Position numbers and translations under genes: made by a program. Positions 49,132 through 57,708 of a DNA stretch of 64,000 nucleotides are shown piece after piece. Source of the DNA: Acidovorax sp. 69. Lineage in GTDB: Bacteria > Pseudomonadota > Gammaproteobacteria > Burkholderiales > Burkholderiaceae_C. The DNA lies in contig NZ_PGEP01000001.1 in NCBI RefSeq assembly GCF_002797445.1, positions 537,001-601,000 of the forward strand. Direction: 5' to 3'. Numbering within the stretch: position 1 is the first letter of the stretch; each line of letters opens with the position of its first letter. A model generated the notes under the pieces. That model saw nothing but the letters and a program-made list of their open reading frames with translations. It had not been told where the DNA came from and made no database searches.

Positions 49132-50106
49132 TCACTCTTTGAAGTTCAGCTTGCCATCCACCGCAATCCGCCGATACACCGTCACGTCCTGCTGCACGAT
49201 ATTCGCCAGGCGCGAGGGAGGGCCGCCAGTGGCGGAGATCCCCATTTCCAAAACTTGTTTCGCGAAAGAGGCGTCACTTACCGCAGCATTGGCTGCTTTA
49301 TTGAGCTTGTCGATCACCGCTGAAGGTGTGCCTGGAGGAGCGAAAACGCCAAGCCATGATGTCAACACGAACTCGTTCAACCCGCTCTCCGCAGCAGTTG
49401 GCACATTGGGCATTCGCGGGTCACGTTGATCTCCACTCACGGCGACGATTTTGACCTTGCCGGCATCTGCATAAGTCTTGGCTGTGGCATCGAAGGTCAT
49501 GTCCAGTACGCCGCTGGCTACGTCGAGAATTGCCCCTGAGGTGGACTTGTAGGGGATGTGCACCATCTCCGTTTTTGTGAGCATCATGAAAAATTCGCCC
49601 GCGAAGTGGGCTCCACTCCCCGCACCGGAACTTCCATAACTCAGCTTGCCAGGATTGTTCTTCGCATACGCAATGAACTCTTGTAGGGAACTGACGGGCA
49701 ACTTGGCGCTTACAGCGATAGGGAGTCCATACTTTCCTATCAGCGCGACTGGCGCTAACGCCTTGGTGGGGTCGTACTTCACGCTGCTGTCAGTGATGGG
49801 GAGAATGCTGTAGCTGGGGTTGGTGAACAGCAACGTGTTCCCGTCCGGTGCGGCACGCATGACCAAATCCGAACCAATTCTCGAGCCGCCTCCTGGCTTG
49901 TTTTCAATAATCATGGTCCGGCCGAGTGTCTTTGACATGCGCTCAACCACGCCTCGGGCAACCTGGTCGGAAATACCTCCAGCGGTGTACGGAACAATGA
50001 CTCTGATGACTTGTTGCGAGTTTTGCGCAGGGGATGTGCCTGCGCACGCGAGCAACACACTGCCAAACAGCAATTTTGAAAATATCTTGTTGAAATAGGT
50101 GACCAT
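49132..50106 (-). CDS. Bug-family substrate-binding protein, last gene of a catabolic operon
   Basis: A 324-residue periplasmic receptor with the Bug signature VIRVIVPYTAGGISDQVAR, ENKPGGGSRIGSDLVMRAAPDG and IPYKSTSGAILDVASG. The signal peptide ends near LLACAGTSPAQ; the LLAC may be a lipobox or simply part of a normal signal peptide. No TctA/B genes are near. It is 34 bases after the aldehyde dehydrogenase gene and probably captures the compound the operon breaks down. The ligand is unknown. Confidence 0.9.
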   Translation of the reverse strand: MVTYFNKIFSKLLFGSVLLACAGTSPAQNSQQVIRVIVPYTAGGISDQVARGVVERMSKTLGRTMIIENKPGGGSRIGSDLVMRAAPDGNTLLFTNPSYSILPITDSSVKYDPTKALAPVALIGKYGLPIAVSAKLPVSSLQEFIAYAKNNPGKLSYGSSGAGSGAHFAGEFFMMLTKTEMVHIPYKSTSGAILDVASGVLDMTFDATAKTYADAGKVKIVAVSGDQRDPRMPNVPTAAESGLNEFVLTSWLGVFAPPGTPSAVIDKLNKAANAAVSDASFAKQVLEMGISATGGPPSRLANIVQQDVTVYRRIAVDGKLNFKE

Positions 50107-50140
50107 TTTTGCCTCTTTTTTTATATGTGATTGATGGTGG

Positions 50141-51625
50141 TCAGTCGTTCGAAAGACCGTCCCAACAGAGGTATTTGATTTCGAGGAATTCGTCTATTCC
50201 GTACTGAGATCCTTCACGACCCAGACCACTCTGTTTAACCCCTCCGAATGGCGCGACTTCAGTAGAAATGAGGCCTGTATTGATGCCAACCATGCCCGTC
50301 TCGAGCGCTTCGGATGTGCGCCAGATTCGTACCGCGTCCTTGCTGAATAGATAGGCTGCAAGTCCGAACTCGGTATCGTTGGCCATGGCGATCGCCTCGT
50401 CATCGGTCTTGAATCGAATCAGAGGGAGGACAGGACCAAATGTCTCTTCGACTGCGATGGTCATATCGGGGGTCACGTCGACAATCACGGTGGGTTGGAA
50501 GAAACATCCACCCATTGAGTGATGCTGTCCCCCGGTCAAGACACGCGCGCCGGCATTGACAGCGCTGCTCACATGTTCTGCGACCTTGCCCACAGCGGCG
50601 GAGTCGATCAAGGGTCCTATCTGCACACCATCGTCCAGACCGTTGCCGACCAAGAGTTTCGATACGCGGTTGGCCAGCCGTTCTGCAAGCGCGTCATAGA
50701 TGCCATCCTGAACCATCACCCGGTTAGCCGCGATGCATGACTGTCCTGTGTTGCGAAACTTCGCCACAAGAATGCCCTCTACCGCCAGATCAATCGAAGC
50801 ATCGTCGAACACGATACACGGCGCATTGCCACCAAGCTCCATCGAGCATTTCTTGATAGTGGATGCAGACTGCTGGAGAAGTAGTCGCCCTACCTCTGTA
50901 GACCCGGTGAATGTGATCTTGCGCACCAAGGGGTGAGAGGTCAGCACGCCGCCGATCGCGCGGGTGTCGTTGCCTGTGACAACATTGAACACTCCTGCCG
51001 GTATTCCAGCGCGTAGAGCGAGTTCCCCCAAGGCAAGCGCTGTCAGCGGGGTTTGACTTGCTGGCTTCACTACCATGGTGCATCCCGCGGCCAACGCTGG
51101 ACCCGCTTTGCGGGCGATCATCGCTGCGGGAAAATTCCAGGGCGTGATGGCTGCGCAAACGCCTATTGCCTGCTTGAGGGTAACGATTCTCTGCGTGTCT
51201 TTGGACGAGGGAATGACATCTCCGCGAATGCGCTTGGCCTCCTCGGCGAACCACTGGATGAAGCCGGCTGCATAGTCAATCTCACCCCTGGCTTCGGCAA
51301 TCGGTTTGCCTTCTTCCAGCGTTATCAAGGTGGCCAGATCGTTTTTGTTCTCAACGATCAGTTGCCACCAGCGGTACAACACCTGGGAGCGGTGCTTCGC
51401 AGTAGTTGTTCTCCATTTGCGAAAGGCCCTGTCAGCGGCCAGAACGGCGTTGGTGGTTTCCTCTTCCTTGCACCGGGGTAGGGTGGCCAGCAAGTCTCCG
51501 TTGGCAGGGTTGCGCAATTCCGTCGTGCCGTGTGGAGTGGCTGCAATCCACTCGCCGTCAATCAACGCTGCCTCGCGCCAGAGCGATGGATCTTTGAGAA
51601 TGGAGTTCATGGCGGTCTTCAGCAT
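50141..51625 (-). CDS. NAD(P)-dependent aldehyde dehydrogenase (semialdehyde type)
   Basis: A 494-residue ALDH. The nucleophile is Cys297 in NTGQSCIAANR and the general base Glu263 in MELGGNAP; the NAD-binding part has ITPWNFPAAMIARKAGPALAAGCT and FTGSTEVGRLL. It is closest in style to succinate-semialdehyde and 2-ketoglutarate-semialdehyde dehydrogenases. The start ATG 51625 overlaps the stop of the upstream DapA-like gene by seven bases; ATG 51610 is an alternative. With a DapA-family neighbour, oxidation of a keto-acid semialdehyde is plausible, but not proven. Confidence 0.87.
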   Translation of the reverse strand: MLKTAMNSILKDPSLWREAALIDGEWIAATPHGTTELRNPANGDLLATLPRCKEEETTNAVLAADRAFRKWRTTTAKHRSQVLYRWWQLIVENKNDLATLITLEEGKPIAEARGEIDYAAGFIQWFAEEAKRIRGDVIPSSKDTQRIVTLKQAIGVCAAITPWNFPAAMIARKAGPALAAGCTMVVKPASQTPLTALALGELALRAGIPAGVFNVVTGNDTRAIGGVLTSHPLVRKITFTGSTEVGRLLLQQSASTIKKCSMELGGNAPCIVFDDASIDLAVEGILVAKFRNTGQSCIAANRVMVQDGIYDALAERLANRVSKLLVGNGLDDGVQIGPLIDSAAVGKVAEHVSSAVNAGARVLTGGQHHSMGGCFFQPTVIVDVTPDMTIAVEETFGPVLPLIRFKTDDEAIAMANDTEFGLAAYLFSKDAVRIWRTSEALETGMVGINTGLISTEVAPFGGVKQSGLGREGSQYGIDEFLEIKYLCWDGLSND

Positions 51626-52638
51626 GGGAATCGACCTACCATGAACTCGTTGTCAGGATCGTCGGTCACGGGCAGCTTTGATGCCAGAAGGCCCTGACGC
51701 ATCTGTTTCATGAACCTGTCTGGAATTCGCATGGCAGGTGCTCGCAAAGGGCCCCCATTGAATCCAGCCAACCAGTCTTGGTATTTCCACATCGTTCTGT
51801 TGAGCACGCCGGTCCCGCCCGCGTAGGACTGTGCGCCTGCGCCGTTGGCGTTGCGTGCTGGATTGACTTGCCAGAATAGTTTCATCGCCTCTTCCCATTG
51901 ACCAGTCCTGGCAAGCTCGAACGCGCGGGGATAGTAGTCGCTCATCCAAGCGGTATTGCTCGTGCCAGAAAACTGCAGGTCCATCAGGCTCATAAGGGGG
52001 ATTGCATCGCTTTCGATCGGGACGCTGATGACCACTTCGCTTCGGAAATGGCGATACATCTCGGTGGCACCCGCGATCAGCGGAAAACCTTGCTCAGACT
52101 TGATCGCCACGATGTTGGGGCAGTCATCAAGTACGCGGCGCACGAACTCCACCGACATGCCAGCGGGGTGAACTCGCTCGAAGCCCCACAACGGGATGGG
52201 GAAAAGCATTACAGCGAGATTTGTCGAGTCGCAGAATTTCTTGGTGTAGTCATAGATTTCCTGCTCGCTCGTGGGCCAAAATTGCGAGGGATAGGACAGC
52301 AGAACGATGTCCGCGCCAGCTGCTTCGGCCAACTGCGCGGCGAAGATGTTCTCCTCCAAAGTTCCAAATGAGGCGTGGAAGAACAAGCCGAAATCGCTTC
52401 CTGCTGTGTCCCGCGCCCAGGCCGTGAATTGGGCGTTTTCTTCTGGCGTGATCGCCACCTCAGAACACAGCAGCGTGTACGTGTAACCCAGCTTTTGAAC
52501 CGATGCGATATCGTGGCGAATCCCGCGTTCATTGAGATTTTTGAGATCGGACGAGTAACTTGGGATAGTTACTGCTGAGCATCCGACGAGGCGTTCTCGT
52601 GCCCAAGCGCGCGCGTCTTTTTTCTTGTAGGAAGCCAT
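51619..52638 (-). CDS. DapA-family (dihydrodipicolinate synthase-like) lyase
   Basis: A 339-residue TIM-barrel protein. The Schiff-base Lys is probably Lys180 in NIVAIKSEQG, and Tyr116 (LLSYPSQFWP) fits the proton-relay Tyr. The GTTGE-type pyruvate carboxylate motif is replaced by LLCSEVAIT (57-64), so the substrate likely differs from that of DapA itself. It is about 45 residues longer than DapA, with a C-terminal extension (GGPLRAPAMRIPDRFMKQMRQG). ATG 52638 (MASYKKKDAR) is used; an ATG at 52677 would overlap the upstream gene. The reaction is unknown; aldol cleavage, deamination or dehydration are all possible. Confidence 0.8.
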   Translation of the reverse strand: MASYKKKDARAWARERLVGCSAVTIPSYSSDLKNLNERGIRHDIASVQKLGYTYTLLCSEVAITPEENAQFTAWARDTAGSDFGLFFHASFGTLEENIFAAQLAEAAGADIVLLSYPSQFWPTSEQEIYDYTKKFCDSTNLAVMLFPIPLWGFERVHPAGMSVEFVRRVLDDCPNIVAIKSEQGFPLIAGATEMYRHFRSEVVISVPIESDAIPLMSLMDLQFSGTSNTAWMSDYYPRAFELARTGQWEEAMKLFWQVNPARNANGAGAQSYAGGTGVLNRTMWKYQDWLAGFNGGPLRAPAMRIPDRFMKQMRQGLLASKLPVTDDPDNEFMVGRFPC

Positions 52639-52657
52639 AAAGTCTTTCTTTGAATCG

Positions 52658-53677
52658 TTACTTGGAAACTGGAACAATGCTGCTCAGCAATTCAGTGCCG
52701 ACGCCTTTTGCGCGGGCCCTTGCCAACAGCATCTCTGCGGTAACTACGTCTTGGAGCGCTGAGCCCACCGATTTGTAGAGAACGATGTCACCAGGCTGTC
52801 GGCCTGGCGTGCGACCTCCTACAAAGTCCGAAAGCGCAAACAGCTTGTCGTCGAAGTTCACCCCGGCCTTCTTTGCCGCGATCATGTCGCCGGTGTCGTG
52901 CGCTACCTCCTCCACCATGTCGGCTACGATGAGGGCGGCACGAGCGATCACCTGCTCGTCCACTTCGCGCTGCTCTGGCAGCGTGGAGCCTATGGATACG
53001 ACTGTCATGTCGGGCTCTAGCCATTCGCCGACCAGTACCGGGGATTCATCCCGGCTGCGTGCCGCACACAACACCACGTCAGCCCCGCGGATGGCATCCT
53101 GCGCAGAGGTCGATGGATCAATATGGAGCGAGAGATCGTGGCGCATTTCGTCTGCGAAACGTTCGCGGCTTGCAGGCGTTGGGCTGTACACCTTCACATG
53201 CGCGACTTCTCGTATTGAGGCCAATGCCAGCAGAAGGCCACGTGCCTCGAATCCGGAGCCGATAACGCCAACCCGAAGTGCCCGGTGGGGTGCCGCGCAG
53301 TCGACGGCAACCGCCGCAGTGGCTGCCGTGCGGATTCCTGTCACGCGGTTACCGTCGATCAGCGCAGCCAGTCCCATTGTGGTCTGGTCAAACAAGGAAA
53401 TGAGGTAGCTCGCCCGACGCATCTTCATTGAGGCGGAGATCAGTTTGCTACCCATGTGTCCGCCGGTTGGGGACACGGCAGACAACCCTCGGAGCCACAT
53501 GCCGTCACCGCGTGCCATGGAGCGGGGCGGCACCATGCTTGGTGCAATCTCACTTTCGTAAGCTGCTCGCAGAGCCTGAATAGCCGACGGCCAGTCGGCC
53601 AAACTGGCAACCTCAGCGTCGGAAAGAAATAGAGTTGGCGGAACGGCGATGGCCGCTTCCGACGAGTGGTTTCCCAA
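52658..53677 (-). CDS. Ornithine cyclodeaminase / mu-crystallin family protein
   Basis: A 339-residue NAD(P)-dependent enzyme with the Rossmann loop VGVIGSGFEARGLLLAL and the family parts MGSKLISASM, GNRVTGIRTAATAAVAVD and VSIGSTLPEQREVD. Members include ornithine cyclodeaminase, alanine dehydrogenase, ketimine reductase and pyrroline-2-carboxylate reductase; the subtype cannot be read by eye. It is the first gene of a four-gene operon and 98 bases downstream of a LysR gene on the same strand. With DapA- and ALDH-family partners it may act on a cyclic imine or amino acid. Confidence 0.82.
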   Translation of the reverse strand: MGNHSSEAAIAVPPTLFLSDAEVASLADWPSAIQALRAAYESEIAPSMVPPRSMARGDGMWLRGLSAVSPTGGHMGSKLISASMKMRRASYLISLFDQTTMGLAALIDGNRVTGIRTAATAAVAVDCAAPHRALRVGVIGSGFEARGLLLALASIREVAHVKVYSPTPASRERFADEMRHDLSLHIDPSTSAQDAIRGADVVLCAARSRDESPVLVGEWLEPDMTVVSIGSTLPEQREVDEQVIARAALIVADMVEEVAHDTGDMIAAKKAGVNFDDKLFALSDFVGGRTPGRQPGDIVLYKSVGSALQDVVTAEMLLARARAKGVGTELLSSIVPVSK

Positions 53678-53775
53678 AGCATGTCTCCTGTTGATAGGAG
53701 CTCATCCTAGGGAAGAACCTCTCCCTGAGCGACGCTACTGCAGCGAAAGCAGCTATCCGAAATTCGGTTGGCTTC

Positions 53776-54690
53776 TCATATTGGATCCTGTGATTTCAGC
53801 AAGTCCGGAACCCACTCAAGGACAAGGCGAGCAATCTCCCGCGAAGCGTGCGTGGAAGGGCGATGCAAAGTGGTGCCCAGCACAATCGACCGGGAGAAAA
53901 CAGGTTGCACGATCTTCACAGTTGCCAATCGCTTGCGCTCTAGGGGAGTGAGCTGGCCCGCTGTAATGGCGAACCCGCCACCGTGGGCAGCGATCTCATG
54001 CTGAAGGTGGATGGAGTCCGCTTCGGCACCGATTCTCAGCACGGCGCCGTGCTGGCGCGCGAGTGCCGCGATCCGAGCGCGAAACGGATGCGGATCAGAA
54101 GGCAGCACCAGTGGCATCTTCAAAACGTCTTCGAATGGGATGGAACGACGTCCTGCCAGTTCGTGAGTGAGTGGGACAATCAAAACCAGGCGGAGCCTTG
54201 TCAATACCGGCTCGTCTTTCCGAGCACTATCTTCCTCGCGCAATAGGAACGCCAGGTCCAATCGCCCCTCTTTCAGCCACTCTTCAAGCTGGGCGCTGGA
54301 CCCTTCCGTGATGTGCAGCTGCACTTCTGGGAACTGCTCTAGCGCCTTCGCATAAAGTCGACCGGCCAGCAAGCCGACCGTCGAGGGGAGCAAACCCAAA
54401 CGCACTTCGCCCATTGGGATGCCGCGACTCGACCGGATGTCATCGGCCAATTGCTCGGCTTGGCGGATCATGGCTTTGATTCTTGGATACACCCTCTCTC
54501 CAAGTTCCGTCAACACGACACCTCGACCCGTGCGGCGAAAAAGGCGGCTGCCCGATTCCGTTTCAAGTTGGGCTATGTGCCGACTGACTACGGACTGCGG
54601 CATGTCGAGCGCGGCAGACGCGCGTGAAAGACTGCCAAGCTCGGCGACTTTCGCAAACAGGTGCCACTTGGCGTCAAGGATGGTTTGCAC
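53776..54690 (-). CDS. LysR-family regulator, probably of the adjacent operon
   Basis: A 304-residue LysR protein: HTH at about residues 9-48 (LFAKVAELGSLSRASAALDMPQSVVSRHI), then an effector domain with GEVRLGLLPSTVGLLAG. The start is GTG 54690. It is encoded just upstream and on the same strand as the OCD-DapA-ALDH-Bug operon, with a 98-base gap, so it may be co-transcribed or control that operon. The effector is unknown. Confidence 0.85.
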   Translation of the reverse strand: MQTILDAKWHLFAKVAELGSLSRASAALDMPQSVVSRHIAQLETESGSRLFRRTGRGVVLTELGERVYPRIKAMIRQAEQLADDIRSSRGIPMGEVRLGLLPSTVGLLAGRLYAKALEQFPEVQLHITEGSSAQLEEWLKEGRLDLAFLLREEDSARKDEPVLTRLRLVLIVPLTHELAGRRSIPFEDVLKMPLVLPSDPHPFRARIAALARQHGAVLRIGAEADSIHLQHEIAAHGGGFAITAGQLTPLERKRLATVKIVQPVFSRSIVLGTTLHRPSTHASREIARLVLEWVPDLLKSQDPI

Positions 54691-54966
54691 TGTGCCGTTG
54701 TCCGTTGTTCAGCGCGTCTGCTGGGCGCATCAAATAGGGGCCGAATATCGCCGATCGGTGTGCCCTCTGGCACGTGAGGCCGTGGTCGCGAGCTACCTGC
54801 GGCATTGACAAACGGCGAGATACGCAGGCCCAAGCTTGCGCGCACGCATAGTATTCGGTTCTGCCAACCTCACCTCGGCGATGTCGGCCCTTGCCGGCGA
54901 GCGAGTCCGCGACCGGCTTCCAGGTGTGCCCGCTTACAGGGAGGCTATTTGCTTCATTGGGGGAGT

Positions 54967-55875
54967 CTAGATCGTCTTACCCACCCGCAGTGCCAGCTCT
55001 CGCATCCAGGTCAGCGCGGGATCGGCATCTCGATGGCGATGCCATTGAAGTTTCTGTTCGAGGGTGGGGACCTCAAGCGGTGGCTCCCATAGGCGGATGG
55101 GCAGAATTGCTTCGGCTTGAATCGCCAATCGCTTGTGCACGGTTGCGATTCGATCCGTGCCAACAACCATGCGGGGAAGTGCGGCCATCGTCGGGGCGGA
55201 CACTTCGACATGGCGCTTGATCCCAAATCGGTCCAGAAACCAACTGTCGAATGCCGCCCGTTGCTGTCCGGTCGCGTAGTTCGCAACAACATGGCCGCAT
55301 TCCAGGTAGTCGTTGAAAGTCAACTCCTCCTTGATACGGCTGTTTCCCAACCAGGTCACGCAGAGATATTGCTCTTCGAAAAGTGCTTCGCTCGGATGAT
55401 CAGGCGACACGTATTGGGCTGGGATGATGAGCAAGTCGGCATCACCCTGCTCCAGTTGCTCAATGGGCCGATCACTCAACATCCGGAGCTCGATTCCGAT
55501 TCCTCTGGCCTCTTTGTAAAGCGCCTCCAACATGGCAGGGACAAAGACCGCTGTGGTGAAGTCCGAGAGCAGCAAAACGAAAGTCCGCGTTGCCTTGGCG
55601 GGATCGAAGACCGGTGGGTTGGTGATCGTGCTGTCAATGCGCATCAGCACCTCTCTAACAGGCTCAATGAGGCCAAGTGCGCGAGGAGTGAGCACCATCT
55701 GTCGCCCCTGCGCGGCGAGCAGCTCGTCACCAAAGTACTCGCGCAATCTGGCCAACGCGTTGCTCATCGCCGGCTGGCTTAAGTGCACCCTTTCACCGGC
55801 TCTGCTGATGTTGCGCTCCGCGAGTAGTGCATCCAATGCCACCAGCAAGTTGAGGTCAAGTTTGTTGAATCGCAT
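54967..55875 (-). CDS. LysR-family regulator of the NodD/NahR type
   Basis: A 302-residue LysR protein starting MRFNKLDLNLLVALDALLAERNISRAG, the style of the NodD/NahR/LinR branch that often controls breakdown of aromatic compounds. The HTH is at about residues 22-45 (LSQPAMSNALARLREYFGDEL). It is divergent from the DUF1302 gene with a 150-bp spacer carrying a 24-bp inverted repeat, so it is the probable activator of the six-gene operon that starts at 56026. Confidence 0.88.
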   Translation of the reverse strand: MRFNKLDLNLLVALDALLAERNISRAGERVHLSQPAMSNALARLREYFGDELLAAQGRQMVLTPRALGLIEPVREVLMRIDSTITNPPVFDPAKATRTFVLLLSDFTTAVFVPAMLEALYKEARGIGIELRMLSDRPIEQLEQGDADLLIIPAQYVSPDHPSEALFEEQYLCVTWLGNSRIKEELTFNDYLECGHVVANYATGQQRAAFDSWFLDRFGIKRHVEVSAPTMAALPRMVVGTDRIATVHKRLAIQAEAILPIRLWEPPLEVPTLEQKLQWHRHRDADPALTWMRELALRVGKTI

Positions 55876-55906
55876 GTCTCAGGGTTTCTATTGATATTTG
55901 TCGCGT

Positions 55907-55930
55907 GGATTCTAGGAATCTAAAGAATCC
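55907..55930. promoter_or_regulatory. 24-bp inverted repeat, candidate LysR operator
   Basis: GGATTCT (55907-55913) and AGAATCC (55924-55930) are perfect arms around a 10-base centre that itself holds GGAATC, so the ATTC/GAAT element occurs three times. It lies 31 bases upstream of the LysR start and 96 before the DUF1302 gene. Confidence 0.6.
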
Positions 55931-56025
55931 ATTTCAGGAATACAAGCCAATTCTTTAGAGTTCGTCCTTGTCGCACTCGCCACAGAGCTTGGCGGCAGCA
56001 AAACAAACATAACGGAGACAAAGCC

Positions 56026-57693
56026 ATGCGAAACAGCGCCGACCCGGCAGGTCGATCCACGTCCGTACGCCCCCGATACACCAGGATTGCAGCGGCAGCG
56101 ACTCTCGCGATCGCTGGTGCTCAAACTGCGTCAGCCATAGAGATCGACACAGGAAACACCGACTGGAAGCTACGCTGGGACAACACCGTCAAGTACAGCC
56201 TTGCTGGTCGCGTGAAGTCGCCTCTTCCCTCCCTGTCGAACACCCTTCCGGTGACGGCGAACCAGGATGACGGTGACAACAATTTCAAGCGCGGGATCGT
56301 ATCGAACCGTCTGGACCTGCTGAGTGAACTGGACCTCACCGGCCCCAGCTACGGTGCGAGAGTCAGCGCCGCCGCTTGGTATGACGAGGTCTACAACGGT
56401 CGTACAGACAACGTTGGCTTCACCTCCAACCACAGCCCGCGCGACGCATTCCCATCGGAAACGCGCGAGCTCATGGGCCGAAAGGCAGAAGTACTCGATG
56501 CGTTTGTCTATGGACGCTTCGATCTCGGTGCCACACCGGCAACCGTGCGCATCGGCCGCCACACGCTGCTCTGGGGCGAAAGTCTCTTCTTTGGTGCCAA
56601 TGGCATCGCCGGCGGCCAGGCACCTCTGGACCTGATCAAATTGCTTTCGGTTCCCAATTCGCAGTTCAAGGAAGTGGCCAAGCCAACTGGCAAGGTCTCT
56701 GGCCAAGTGCAGCTGTCGTCCAACCTGGCGGTTGGTGCCTACGTAAATTACGAGTGGCAGAAAACACGCCTCATGCCCGTGGGTGCCTACCTGTCTTCCA
56801 GTGATTCATTGGGGCCTGGTGCGGAGCGCATCAATGCGGGACCTACCGGAGCGTTCATTCGCCAGGCCGATTTGGACGCCAAGGATTCTGGACAAGGCGG
56901 ATTGCAGGTGCGCTGGCGCTCCGATGCACTGGACACTGATTTTGGCTTCTATGCCATCCGTTACCACGCGACCACGCCCAGCAACATCAACAACGTTCTG
57001 ACAGGGTTCCCGCCGGCGCTGTCCGCCAGCTCCTATCGCTGGATGTACCACGAGGGAGTGCGCGCGTACGGTGCAAGCTTCGCCAAGACGTTGAACGAGT
57101 GGAGCTTCGCTGGGGAAGTATCCGTCCGCCACAACACTCCACTGGCAAGTTCTGGGCAGACCACGCTGGCCAACGTGGGGGTGAACGCGGGTCTGAACAA
57201 CAGCAGCAACCCCGGCTATGCGGTGGGCGAGAGTGCCCACGCCCAGGTCTCGTGGATCGCCTCGCTCGGGCCGTCATTCATTGCTCGTGAATCTTCATTC
57301 GTGGGTGAAATCGCTTGGAACGAGCGCACCAAGGTCACGCGCAACGCTCAGATGCTCAATCCAAATGCGGACAAGTCTGCTGTCGGTACGCGGATGGTCT
57401 ATGCACCCAGCTATCGGCAAGTGGTTCCCGGACTTGACCTGACGCCCTCGATCGGTCTGGGCTACACGTTTGGCGCTTCTTCAGCAGTGGGCCCGGGGTT
57501 CGGCGTAGACAAAGGGGGTGACATGAATCTTGGACTCTCCGGCGTCTACCTGGGGACGTGGACCTTTGCACTGAACTACGTGCACTACCTCGGAAAAGCG
57601 GCTCCGACGCTTGACGCTGCGAACAACGCGCAGTTCAAGCAAGCCCTGAAGGACCGGAACTCCCTGACGTTCTCGGTGCGCACCACTTTCTGA
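56026..57693 (+). CDS. DUF1302 outer-membrane beta-barrel protein
   Basis: A 555-residue protein with a long signal peptide (positively charged start, hydrophobic ALAIAGAQTASA, cleavage before IEIDTG). The mature part begins with the DUF1302 mark TDWKLRWDNTVKYSL and shows alternating amphipathic strands and an aromatic C terminus (NSLTFSVRTTF ending in Phe), as expected of an outer-membrane barrel. Such proteins accompany DUF1329 and RND genes in clusters linked to hydrophobic substrates. It is first in the operon, behind a GGAGAC ribosome site, and likely forms the outer-membrane channel. Confidence 0.85.
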   Translation: MRNSADPAGRSTSVRPRYTRIAAAATLAIAGAQTASAIEIDTGNTDWKLRWDNTVKYSLAGRVKSPLPSLSNTLPVTANQDDGDNNFKRGIVSNRLDLLSELDLTGPSYGARVSAAAWYDEVYNGRTDNVGFTSNHSPRDAFPSETRELMGRKAEVLDAFVYGRFDLGATPATVRIGRHTLLWGESLFFGANGIAGGQAPLDLIKLLSVPNSQFKEVAKPTGKVSGQVQLSSNLAVGAYVNYEWQKTRLMPVGAYLSSSDSLGPGAERINAGPTGAFIRQADLDAKDSGQGGLQVRWRSDALDTDFGFYAIRYHATTPSNINNVLTGFPPALSASSYRWMYHEGVRAYGASFAKTLNEWSFAGEVSVRHNTPLASSGQTTLANVGVNAGLNNSSNPGYAVGESAHAQVSWIASLGPSFIARESSFVGEIAWNERTKVTRNAQMLNPNADKSAVGTRMVYAPSYRQVVPGLDLTPSIGLGYTFGASSAVGPGFGVDKGGDMNLGLSGVYLGTWTFALNYVHYLGKAAPTLDAANNAQFKQALKDRNSLTFSVRTTF

Positions 57694-57708
57694 CCTGGAA
57701 TCCATCGT

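Noticed and set aside
54691..54966. Possible gene between the two LysR genes
   Set aside because: Only short frames without ribosome sites or recognisable domains; taken as intergenic.
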